From Meira nashicola (taxonomy: Eukaryota > Basidiomycota > Exobasidiomycetes > Exobasidiales > Brachybasidiaceae): a stretch of DNA of 64,000 nt. Below the pieces are notes generated by a model, which did no database searches, was not told the DNA's origin, and saw only the letters and a list, made by a program, of their open reading frames with translations. The DNA lies in contig BCJU01000004.1 of assembly GCA_001600355.1 (NCBI GenBank), positions 1,116,001 to 1,180,000 on the forward strand, given 5' to 3'. A program made the position numbers and the translations under genes. How positions within the stretch are numbered: the stretch's first letter is position 1; every line of letters begins with the position of its first letter. Below, piece after piece: positions 43,501 to 57,499 of the stretch.

Positions 43501-43970
43501 GTCTTTTACTACAAGGATGATATCGATATGATTGTAGTAAAAATAAAACTATCTCGAGAGCAAGGAGGGGTACGAGCTTGGTGTTGGATTAAAGACTTTG
43601 GTTCTCTTTACGCGTACGCGCTTGATCTTCATTCCACTTCAACAGACGTGTTCATTAAAAGAGGAATATAACGCGTAAAAGAAACAGTTACGCTCCGACT
43701 CACGTGCCTCACGCGCTCAATTCATCAACTTTGTCCAATACCATACATACTTTGGAACCAACATAGCAGCGCCCTTTATCCACAAAAACACAACGCGTAC
43801 GCGTGCAATTTATGAGTGCTTGTTGAATGCATGCACTAGGTACAAACAACAACACTTTTTATTCTTATTTTGCTTGATGATGCTGAGCATCGCCTCTTCC
43901 ATCACGACGTCATTCTAAGTTTACCGGATCATTTCATCAACGTCTGAAAAGGCTGACTTTGTAGCCCAAA
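43501..43970. other. Divergent TOF1/SMC2 promoter
   Basis: 470 bases between two ATGs. Apart from four ACGCGT hexamers it has a CACGTG at 43701-43706, a possible bHLH site. Confidence 0.5.
43610..43804. promoter_or_regulatory. Cluster of four ACGCGT (MCB-like) sites between TOF1 and SMC2
   Basis: ACGCGT at 43610-43615, 43671-43676, 43793-43798 and 43799-43804; the last two abut. All lie within the 470-bp divergent promoter of two chromosome-replication/segregation genes. MBF-type binding is inferred from the ascomycete motif. Confidence 0.6.
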
Positions 43971-46900
43971 ATGCGGATCGAAGAATTGATCATTGATGGA
44001 TTCAAGAGTTATCCGGTTCGTACGCATGTGTCCGGTTTCGATCCTAGCTTTAATGCAATCACAGGTTTGAATGGAAGTGGAAAATCAAATATATTAGATT
44101 CAATATGTTTCGTTTTGGGAATTACCAATCTTTCCGCAGTTCGTGCAGCAAATTTACAAGATTTGATTTACAAACGTGGTCAAGCTGGTATAACGAAAGC
44201 ATCAGTTACAATCGTATTCGATAATTCCGATCGTTCTAAATCACCAGTGTCTTTTGAGAATTATGCACAAATCACAGTCACACGTCAGATCGCCATGGGA
44301 GGATTATCAAAATATCTGATCAATGGTCATAAAGCTACTCAACAAGCCGTTCAGAATATGTTTCAATCCGTTCAATTGAATATCAACAATCCCAATTTCT
44401 TGATCATGCAAGGAAAGATTACGAAAGTTTTGAATATGAAACCGGCAGAAATTTTGAGCATGATCGAAGAAGCAGCAGGAACACGAATGTTCGAAGATCG
44501 TAAAGAGAAAGCTATCAAGACAATGACAAAGAAAGATCAAAAAGTCAAGGAGATTACTGCCCTTCTAGAAGAAGAAATTACACCAAAATTAGATAAATTG
44601 CGCGAGGAGAAAAGGTCATTTCTCGAATATCAGCGTGCAACAACAGAATTGGAGCGTCTGACGAGACTTGCAAAGGCTTTCGAATGGCAACAATTACGCG
44701 AACGAAATGGAGAAAAGGTAAGAGCAATTGAAGAATTCAAAGAACAAATTAAGGCTCAGGAAGGAGAGGAGGAATCTCTCAAACATCAAATTGCTGAGAT
44801 AGAAAAGGAGATCGCAGAGATTGAAAAGAAGCGTGACAACGATTTGAAGAAAGCTGGAAAGTTACCTGCGTTGATCGAACAGAGCCGTCAAATGGCACAC
44901 GAAGTCGTCAAAGAAAAGACCCAGGTCGATTTCAAGATCTCTTCCATTGATGAAGAAGAAAAGAAGTTACAGGGTGATGAAAAGGCTCTAAAAGCTCTTC
45001 ACACTTCCCGAAAAGAGAAGAGCAAGCAACTTGAGAAGCTTCGTGGAACATTTGATCAACTCAAATCCGAGTTTGACAACGTCAACGACGCTCTTGCCAA
45101 ACAAGATGAACTTTTACAGACCTTGCTTACCGGAATGGCTTCGAAAAATGACGAAAACGACAAGGCAAAGCAAGGAGGCTACATGGGACAATTGGCCGAA
45201 GCACGTGAAAGGGAAGCAAAGGCAGGTACAGATATTGAACAATCAAATTTGCGCATAAAACATCTAGAGAAAGAGTTGAAAACAAAAGAACCTCAAGCAA
45301 AGAAAGCTCAAAAGGAAGGTGAAGGACTTTTGAGAGAATTGGAAACAGCCAGAGCGGAAGTAAATCAGCTTGAGGCCAATATTTCCTCTACTGGATGGGA
45401 TGATAATAAAGAGAAAGAGCTTTTGACTACTCGTGCTGATCTGACAAAACGAGTGAATGAGCTTTTGGAGCACAGAGATCGGTTGAAATCTCGCTTGGCC
45501 GGTATGGATTTCTCTTATGCCGATCCCGAACCCAATTTTGATCGTAGCAAAGTGAAAGGTTTGGTAGCAAGTCTAATCCAGCTTGATCCCAGCAGAGAGA
45601 AATTTTCAACAGCTTTGGAGATATGTGCCGGAGCAAGGCTATACAATGTCGTTGTTGAGGATGAAAGGACTGGCTCCAAACTGTTAACGAACGGACGATT
45701 AAAGAAGCGAGTAACTCTAATTCCCCTAAACAAAATTAGCGCAACAGTTGCTGCAGCTCAACGGATAGGTGCAGCCCAACGTCTAGCTCCTGGCAAGGCA
45801 GATCTAGCTCTATCGTTGGTAGGATACGAAGACGAGGTATCGAAAGCGATGGAGTTTGTGTTTGGAAACACTTTGATCTGTGCTGATGCAGATACAGCTA
45901 AAAGGGTCACTTTCGATCAAAGCGTTCGGATGAAAAGTGTGACATTGGAAGGTGACGTTTATGACCCGGCCGGAACACTTTCGGGTGGAAGCAAACCGTC
46001 AAGCGCAGGAATCCTTGTCAAGGTGCAAGAACTCGCAAAGATTGAAAAGGAACTTTCAGAAGCAAAGTACGCCATTCAACAATGTGAAGAAGAGGCTAGA
46101 GTGGCCAAGGAAAAGATTGCTTCGTACAACAAACTCAAGAGACAGCTTGATCTTAAGTCGCATCAGGTCAATCTACTTCAATCTCAGGTGGAAGGCAGTA
46201 ACGCAACGAGAATTATTGCTGAAGTTGAATCGCATAAAAATACTATCCTCGAACTACGGCAAACGATCGAAAAGGCAAAAAGTGAATGTCAAGAAGCACA
46301 AAAAGAAGCTAAAAGGTTAGAGCGTGAGATGGAAGAATTCAATGCTAATAAGGATAACAAGTTGGAAGAGCTACGAGCCGATATCAAAGCACGCAAAGCC
46401 GATGTCCAAAATAAGAATACTACGATCAAGACAAGACAGAATGAAGTTCGGACATTGGAACTAGAATTGGAGGAAAACGAAAGGGAGATTCAAACAGCCG
46501 AAGAAGGCTTGGCAGAATCCAAAGCGGCTTTACAAAATAGCAAAACTGAATTGCAAACGATGCAAGAAGCTGTCGATAAATTGCAAGGTGAAGTAGATGC
46601 CATTGAGGAAAACATCAAACGGGAAAAGCAGGTCCTTAGCGCATACGATGATGAGATGAACACTTTACGGGAAGCTGTTAAACGGAAAAAGCAAGAGATT
46701 GCCGATGGTCAATTGTCACACAAACGTAATGTGCACGAATTAGAAAAGATTAGCCAAGAATGTTCGGCAGCAGAAAAAGTTGTTAAGCAGTTAGAAGTAC
46801 AATTTGAATGGATCTTAGACGAGCATGAATTCTTTGGAAGACCGGGAACAGCATACGATTTCCAAAAGCATAATATGAACGAAGTTCGCAAGACTTGTCG

Positions 46901-47630
46901 CAAAGTAGAAGAACAGCAAAGTGGAATGAAACAACGTGTGAACCCGAAAGTGCTTAATATGATCGATAGCGTGGAAAAGAAGGAGACTGAGCTAAAGAAT
47001 ATGTTATCTACTGTTTTGAAGGACAAAGGAAAGATTGAAGATACCATTCACGAATTGGATCGATACAAGAAAGATGCATTACAGACAACATGGGAGAAAG
47101 TCAATGGTGACTTTGGTGAAATCTTTGCCGAATTATTGCCGGGAAATTACTGCAAGCTTGAACCGCCAGAAGGACAAGATGTCACACAAGGTTTAGAAGT
47201 GAAAGTTCGATTAGGGCAAGTATGGAAACAAAGTTTAACGGAATTGAGTGGTGGTCAAAGATCATTGATCGCTTTAAGTTTGATCATGTCACTCTTACAG
47301 TTCAAGCCTGCACCAATGTACATTTTGGATGAAATTGATGCCGCTTTAGATCTTTCGCATACGCAACATATTGGACAATTATTCCAATCTCGTTTCTCGG
47401 GAAGTCAATTTATCGTTGTGTCTCTAAAAGAAGGCTTGTTCACGAATGCAAACGTTTTATTCCGTGCTCGTTTCAGAGATGGAACAAGTATAGTTGAAAG
47501 AACGGCACAACGTTCTGCAAGTAATGCTTTACAAGAACGTGAAGCAAATAAAGAACTTAATAGACCCGCTTTAGCAGGACGCTCTGGAGCCGGAAAAGGA
47601 ACTTCTAAAGCAAGGTCTCAGGCTGTGTAA
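43971..47630 (+). CDS. SMC2: SMC2, condensin ATPase subunit
   Basis: 1219 aa, single exon, normal SMC length. The N-terminal head has Walker A GLNGSGKS at 32-39 and the SMC2-typical NFLIMQGKITKVLNMKPAEIL. Two long coiled coils flank the hinge at about 520-680, which contains DPAGTLSGGSKP at its end. The C-terminal head carries the signature LSGGQ at 1092-1096 and Walker B with DE at 1120-1121 (YILDEIDAALDLSH). SMC2 pairs with SMC4 in condensin and drives mitotic chromosome compaction by loop extrusion. The NPNFLIMQG region and hinge distinguish it from SMC1, 3 and 4. It diverges from TOF1. Confidence 0.97.
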   Translation: MRIEELIIDGFKSYPVRTHVSGFDPSFNAITGLNGSGKSNILDSICFVLGITNLSAVRAANLQDLIYKRGQAGITKASVTIVFDNSDRSKSPVSFENYAQITVTRQIAMGGLSKYLINGHKATQQAVQNMFQSVQLNINNPNFLIMQGKITKVLNMKPAEILSMIEEAAGTRMFEDRKEKAIKTMTKKDQKVKEITALLEEEITPKLDKLREEKRSFLEYQRATTELERLTRLAKAFEWQQLRERNGEKVRAIEEFKEQIKAQEGEEESLKHQIAEIEKEIAEIEKKRDNDLKKAGKLPALIEQSRQMAHEVVKEKTQVDFKISSIDEEEKKLQGDEKALKALHTSRKEKSKQLEKLRGTFDQLKSEFDNVNDALAKQDELLQTLLTGMASKNDENDKAKQGGYMGQLAEAREREAKAGTDIEQSNLRIKHLEKELKTKEPQAKKAQKEGEGLLRELETARAEVNQLEANISSTGWDDNKEKELLTTRADLTKRVNELLEHRDRLKSRLAGMDFSYADPEPNFDRSKVKGLVASLIQLDPSREKFSTALEICAGARLYNVVVEDERTGSKLLTNGRLKKRVTLIPLNKISATVAAAQRIGAAQRLAPGKADLALSLVGYEDEVSKAMEFVFGNTLICADADTAKRVTFDQSVRMKSVTLEGDVYDPAGTLSGGSKPSSAGILVKVQELAKIEKELSEAKYAIQQCEEEARVAKEKIASYNKLKRQLDLKSHQVNLLQSQVEGSNATRIIAEVESHKNTILELRQTIEKAKSECQEAQKEAKRLEREMEEFNANKDNKLEELRADIKARKADVQNKNTTIKTRQNEVRTLELELEENEREIQTAEEGLAESKAALQNSKTELQTMQEAVDKLQGEVDAIEENIKREKQVLSAYDDEMNTLREAVKRKKQEIADGQLSHKRNVHELEKISQECSAAEKVVKQLEVQFEWILDEHEFFGRPGTAYDFQKHNMNEVRKTCRKVEEQQSGMKQRVNPKVLNMIDSVEKKETELKNMLSTVLKDKGKIEDTIHELDRYKKDALQTTWEKVNGDFGEIFAELLPGNYCKLEPPEGQDVTQGLEVKVRLGQVWKQSLTELSGGQRSLIALSLIMSLLQFKPAPMYILDEIDAALDLSHTQHIGQLFQSRFSGSQFIVVSLKEGLFTNANVLFRARFRDGTSIVERTAQRSASNALQEREANKELNRPALAGRSGAGKGTSKARSQAV

Positions 47631-48003
47631 TTTGTTCAATCTGTATGTTATGAATGTATTTGTATCGATATCATTAATTAATGACCTGTCACATGCAAGG
47701 CTAAAATGGAAGATTACCGTTTTGCATATGGAAAGCAGAGGATGATAAGTCCCGTGTATGTGTTTATATGTATGTATGGGCGTATGCATAAGGTGATCAG
47801 CAACGCATTGATCATCAAGTGCATATTTGTAATCAATTGTCATACAGACAGGTATGTGCAATTTCCCAAAGCGTGCGGATCCCCTAAAGCATAAAGACGG
47901 ACAAGGAACAATTTGTTTTATCTACATGTGTATAGCGACATTCTCTATTAAATTTCCAAGCCTAATCCAATGTCAGGAGGTGTTTATTTATTTTCGCTGC
48001 GTT

Positions 48004-48022
48004 GCGCAGCGCTGCGCAGCGC
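48004..48022. repeat. Largest GCGCAGCGC micro-repeat
   Basis: Two copies of GCGCAGCGC separated by one T (19 nt). It can fold partly on itself because GCGCTGCGC is also present inside. It lies about 370 bases after SMC2. Confidence 0.75.
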
Positions 48023-49551
48023 ACGCATATTTGCACCGCTTGCGTTACGTTTTCTTATTAGCCTGATGGCGAATTCGCATATGGTATAGCTTTCCCCACT
48101 CTTTAGCCTTGAGAAAGACGCTTTTGAAAACGTGTATGGGCGGGCGTCTGGTTGGCGTTCCTATTCTCTTAATGCGATCTATTCTAGATTAGCGGGAATT
48201 TCTGACCTCTTTCCTTTTACCACAAAAATAGCGTAAAAATCGGGCATTGTCTTTATTTTCGCTTTTACTCGATAAAGTCACATCTTAATTTAGGGTGTAC
48301 AAAAAAATAATAAAACAAAGTTAAAGCTGAATGAATGAACCCTTTCATTGTGACCCTTTCAGAATATAAACAATTGCAAAACATTGTACCTATTGTAAAA
48401 AGCGGGAGATAATATAATCCCTAAAGTTTATCTTTTTTACGAAAGCGTAACGTATAATTTCGTTTTTGGAGTGGCGAGAAAGCGGATATTGATAGCTGGC
48501 ATAAACGCATTCCTCTTTCGCTTATAGAGAGTATTGATAAGCTTTACCAAATTTTGCGGGGCTCTTTGAAAGAATGGTACCTGAATCACGAATTCTTTTC
48601 AAAGAACAAAATTAAAGAATTCGGGCCTACTCCCTCCCTCGTTTGAGCAAAAAATGGACTGATTTCTGTTTTTATCATTTTTATTCTTTACCCTGCTTAA
48701 GATTTAGATCGGGCAATTTATCCGAGGCGGGTTGGAAAATTGATCCTTAATGATATGGTATTTAATAGACCGTGCGGTGTTCAATATGCCTTGTTTTCTA
48801 GGATCTTTAACATATCCGTCTTTTACTCCTCCCAACGGGCATCGGTCTATATGTTTGTGCTCTGCTATACATACATGTATGTACATATGTACTTTATTTC
48901 CCACAAGCATTCGAGCCCCTGGCGGAGAGTTAATGCACACGCTAAACAGACGCATATTCCTTTTCGTTATTATCCCGTTGTAATCTTGATTAGAGTATGT
49001 AATCTACTAGATATAGACTAGACCACAAAGAATCCCAGGAGCATTTAGTTCATTCCGTTTATAAATTCGGAAAAACGCGCTAAAAAGACATTTTGTTAAA
49101 ACGGAGCCTTTTGAAAAAATTTACAGATTCAGGCTCGGATGCATGATTAGCTTGTAAAAAACGTTTACAGTAAATATTTGATAACTTTTGAACTTGTTGT
49201 TCCTTAAACTGGAAAGAAATGATCGTCTGACTTTAATTATTGTAAGATCACAAAGGCACAATGACAGCGAACCTTAATTCGGGTCACTTTTATCTTACAC
49301 TTGAAATGGTCCGTTATTTGAAACATTCTTTGGAATTTCAATCACGATAGCAGATGTTTGGATTTTGCTCGTTCATTGTTCACTATAGATGCTTACTATA
49401 ACGCGTTTTAGGCACTTTGCTGCTGCCAACCAATTTGAATAAGGAAATTTACCAGGCCCTGCATTTTTCTCATGCAAGAAGTTCATACATGCAGCTTACA
49501 CTAAATGCATGTATTGAAGAAGAAATGGCAAAAAACCTAGAATATGTATAA

Positions 49552-49573
49552 GATACGCTTTTGATACGCTTTT
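49552..49573 (+). repeat. Perfect tandem duplication of an 11-mer
   Basis: GATACGCTTTT occurs twice in direct succession (49552-49562 and 49563-49573). Just downstream, the 14-mer TGTGTCTGTATGTA at 49576-49589 recurs at 49746-49759. Confidence 0.7.
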
Positions 49574-51034
49574 GATGTGTCTGTATGTATGTAGATCAAC
49601 CTAGCCTCCTTTCCCTGTTCACTATTCCTTCGCATATGGTTAAAACAATGCAATAAAATGAAAATCGTCCGCTATGAGAAGAATGAACGATTAACAATGT
49701 GCATACTTTGCTCTATAATTTTCAACCTTTTGTCCACTTTATACATGTGTCTGTATGTACATATGTCGATGTAAAAATTGAAAGTTTTCCTATCTTTGAG
49801 TCTAGCCACAAATCTTACAAACGATTTTCCTGTTGCAAAGTGTGAAGCCACATACATATGCTTTGCGTAAATTGTGTTTTGATGCTGAACCGCCTGTGAA
49901 CCGGGCGTGAATATAGGACTATGTATATCCCTTTTTTTTCTCGAGCTAAAAGGGGGATTGATTAGTGTGGTTGCCCGAACCGCGCACGGCTATTTTGATG
50001 TATCTAATGTCAAGACTGTGAAGGCGATCTTTTGCCTAGAACGCGTTCGTGATGTGAAGTCGTAATACATGCATATGGCAACTGAACACTGTTAATGGCA
50101 AAAAAAAGATAAATTCGCGTTCTTTGTAAAACGGGTCCATTGACAGTTGTTCCCCTCCAAGGAACATCTTCAGTCAAAAGAAATACACTGATGTTTTCCC
50201 CTTTCCCTCTTTCTTAAGCCTATACTTACATATATACATATCTGCGGGAAAGAAGAACGATATTTCCCACCCATTCGATCCTTCATCATCCTCGTTTTTC
50301 GACCTACCCAATTTTTCTTCAAAGCCACCAACATAAACTGACCTCCCTATCTATCGTATCTGTGGTAGGGAGTGTCATACTTTTCAAAGCGCTTTAAACA
50401 AAATTTCAATTCAAAGTCAGCATACACTTTACGTCAAAAGAGCACCTTCCTCTTTCCCTATTTCCTTTACGCAACTTTCCCCTCATTTCAACTTTTCTCT
50501 CAAAGTATTATACGACCAACTCAAGTGATCAAATGAACTTTTGCTAGGATATCTTGATCCCCTTTTCTTTATTTTGCTTCTTCCTGACTTGGCTTGGAAC
50601 CTTTTTCCTTTTTTTTGGCTCTCATTACATCATCAAGAGGCTCAACACTTTATCATCTTCCTTTCATACACCGCATAGCGTCTTTTCCAAAAGTACGGAC
50701 GTGCCCCTCGTTATTTTCGGATTTTATTCAATTGTGCATCAACCTCTTTTTACCCACCCAAAACCAGACATACGGTGACCCTCAGACCCCCAGTTAAACT
50801 ATTTTTGCATCTTTTTTATTGGACCTAATTTGTTCCTTACCACAAAGACTTGGAAGATCGGATCGCAGATTCAATTTGAATTCTAGACCTGTCGAAAATA
50901 TCTTTGAAAGAAGCTTGTTGACGCTTGGATCTTCATTTTAGCACAACATCTCTGCTTGTTCAACCGCTATTTTACGGATTTTCGGACAACCGTTGTCGCG
51001 ATTACACAATTCCCATTAACGTTTCACAACCATC

Positions 51035-51901
51035 ATGTCTTATCCATTCCGGCCGCCATTGGGCGCTCGTGCAACATCTGATATGGCCCCACTCGTCAAT
51101 GCTGAACCAAATTCTTCCAAAGGTGAAATCGCCCGAGGATCACATGTTCTTAATGGCGGTGTCAGGGTCACTTCCGGCAAAAGGACTGCTTTAGGAGGAA
51201 TTGCTCCTTTTTCTCCCTTTTTGCCTTTACCTCCAGCACCAACGGCTGAAGAACTTCGTCGTCAATGCAATCAAGACGAAAATCAATTATCAGAAGGATC
51301 ACAAATTATTAATACAGAAAGTGAAGAGACATCACAGTGGTTGCAAGCTCCAGAGATGTATCAACGTCGTGCTTCGAGTCATGATATCAATGAAATGCCA
51401 AGTTCAATCATTGTTGAGAACCGCAAGTCAACGCACAATCCAGCTGCATTTATGATCCGAAGTTACTCTATGCCCGTTGCTACCCAAAGAGACTTTGATG
51501 CACAACTAAGAGCTGCACGTCTTGAACGAAAGCAAAGATCAAATTTAGCTTTCACGCCTGCTTGGTCTATGTCAAGAACGAATAGCATCGAAGGCGATGT
51601 TCAGAGATCACCATTGCGCACCGTACAAGCTAGCGAGATGAATGTTATTTCTCTCACAAGGTCTGAAAGCAGACAGGTCTCCAAATGGGAATCAAGCAAT
51701 GAATCAAGCAGTCCAGCAGAATCTGGAACAACATCTTGCTCTGATGAAACAGACATTGCAACACCAAGAGCTATTTCGCCTCTCAACGGATCAAATTCAT
51801 TTTTCGACGTCAAACATGAAGATACAACCCGAGCTTTGGGAGATTTACACATTCATCCTGATCATCTTCAACCTCCGCCTTTCATGGTCACTTCATCATG
51901 A
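51035..51901 (+). CDS. Orphan Ser-rich protein with phosphorylation and 14-3-3-like motifs
   Basis: 288 aa, single exon, ATG start with CACAACCATC context. No folded domain is visible and I do not recognise the family. It is rich in Ser, Asn, Arg and Glu. A Pro-rich segment (SPFLPLPPAPTAEELRR) spans about 60-76. RRAS at 111-114 fits a basophilic (PKA-like) kinase site. RSYSMP at 142-147 exactly fits the mode-1 14-3-3 consensus RSxSxP, with Ser145 the candidate phosphosite. SRTNS and further R-x-x-S motifs follow. The gene stands alone, with 3.4 kb upstream and 1.7 kb downstream without genes, suggesting elaborate regulation. A disordered signalling or regulatory protein is inferred. Confidence 0.7.
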   Translation: MSYPFRPPLGARATSDMAPLVNAEPNSSKGEIARGSHVLNGGVRVTSGKRTALGGIAPFSPFLPLPPAPTAEELRRQCNQDENQLSEGSQIINTESEETSQWLQAPEMYQRRASSHDINEMPSSIIVENRKSTHNPAAFMIRSYSMPVATQRDFDAQLRAARLERKQRSNLAFTPAWSMSRTNSIEGDVQRSPLRTVQASEMNVISLTRSESRQVSKWESSNESSSPAESGTTSCSDETDIATPRAISPLNGSNSFFDVKHEDTTRALGDLHIHPDHLQPPPFMVTSS

Positions 51902-53607
51902 TTTGATCAAATCATTTAATAAACAATTCTCAATAATTCATCCGACATACAACATCTTAATCATCATAATTACGCTCATCAATCGCACAGCAAATGCATC
52001 ATAACAACAACAACACTCGCAACAAATGATCATTCAAAGCACGTTAATCTTCAAAGTCTCTTGTTCAATAACATTGTTACTGTGTGCTTCTACTTTTACG
52101 TCAATTTTTTTTTATTCAAGCAACAATCAATTTTCATTCTTACGGTGTCATCACTCACGATCCATTGACGTACACTTTTTTATTTTATAGAGGCCATTTC
52201 CTGGATTTAACCAATGGAAAGGGACAAAAGCATAAAGCCACTTCTTCACGGGGCAAGCATTGCACAATTTGATATCCCGATGGGACCTCGTTTTCACTTC
52301 ACATCAATGTGAACGCATACTTGTATCTTCAAGCATCTCTTTTGTTTGCCTTTCTTTCATCAATTTTTTCGATCTACCTCCTTTAATTTCTCTTGCGCAT
52401 ACATAATGATGCGATCGCTTCTGTATCCTTAGATTAAAATCAATGCTTTCTTTGCACGCACAATGAAGGGATCAAACCTTATTTATCATTACTCATCATC
52501 ATGCTATCGTTTTAAGTAAGTTTCGTGCGTATAACAAAAGCCACTACACACAATTTGAATGTACGCATTTTTTCGGCATTTTTAGGCTAAACTTTTCTCA
52601 GTTTTGAGAGAAAGAGACGCCACAACATAATATCGTCTATGGATATTATCGGGAAAACGAAGTTAAGGATATATCTCTTTGGTATGTACGATAAGAATTT
52701 GTTTTTTGCTATTCGATTGAAAAAAAAAGTGTGGTTTAATTGAATTAGCGGAACCGATGAATTTTAACTAAAAAAATCAATATGATAAAAGTGGCTTTCA
52801 AAAACTTTGATGATATAGTCTATATTATTCGAATTAAAAATGCCAAGTTAATAGTCATATACATATGTAGATATGTGTGCATGAATTGCTGTACAATTGC
52901 TAATCAATACGTATGTATGTACATGCAACATAGAAAGAAGTTCGGACTTTATATTTGCATGAGCAGCAGTAAGGAGGTGATAACTTTTTTCCTTCGATCA
53001 AGAGCAAAAGCCAAAGTACAGAATTTGATCATCGGGTTGCATGCATCGAAGTATGTGTAAGAGAGCAGCGGGAATATGAATAAGTACCCGGAAAATGGTT
53101 TTATATTCGCACTTTCACCTACGGACAGGTGTCGTTGATTGAGCAAGGAGGTATGTGTATGTACATACATACATACTTTTGCTGTATTTCAAGATTATCT
53201 TCTTCGTGTAAGCCAAGCCACGAAAAAACTATTTGGTTCCTACAGACATTGTTGTACACTTCGATTCTCCGCATCGAAGTCAATTGGACCTGCATCATAA
53301 ATTCAAAACGGGAAACGCGCGTGGACGGTGCCGAAAGGTCAGCCTCATGTACTTAATGTGTAGCCCGGCACGTCTCTTTAAGTTAACCGCGCTTATCTGC
53401 TGCTCTGCGCTTATCTGGGCTATGTTCCTACGTCCGTATTAAACGCAAGCCACACGATCATAAGAGTATAAGTTGAACTTACAAATAACACTTTTGAGAA
53501 AAACAGAATAACGAATTGATTAGTAAACTATTGGAATACAGGTATACATAATTGTTTGAAAGCGAAACGAAAAAAAAAAAAGGATAAAATACACAATATA
53601 TAGAATA
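51902..53607. other. 1.7-kb convergent spacer between the orphan gene and SNF1
   Basis: AT-rich 3' regions of two convergent genes. It contains GTAT/ATAC tracts, including TGTACATA at 53160-53167, and an A13 run at 53570-53582. Short ORFs have no recognisable features. Confidence 0.5.

Positions 53608-57499
<3,892 letters not shown>

Larger units (their letters stand above)
47631..51034. other. 3.4-kb gene desert upstream of the orphan Ser-rich gene
   Basis: The longest stretch without a recognised gene. It has only short random-looking ORFs, a palindrome-like GC micro-repeat at 48004-48022, ACGCGT at 49401-49406 and 50041-50046, GTAT/ATAC-rich tracts, and small direct repeats near 49552-49573 and 49576/49746. 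From about 50200 to 51034 the plus strand becomes C/T-rich, as in promoters and leaders of strongly regulated fungal genes. No tRNA, snRNA or transposon signature was recognised. Confidence 0.55.

Noticed and set aside
49960..50000. GGTTCGGGC-like text on the minus strand that recalls a tRNA T-arm
   Set aside because: No acceptor stem, D-arm or anticodon arm could be fitted around it.
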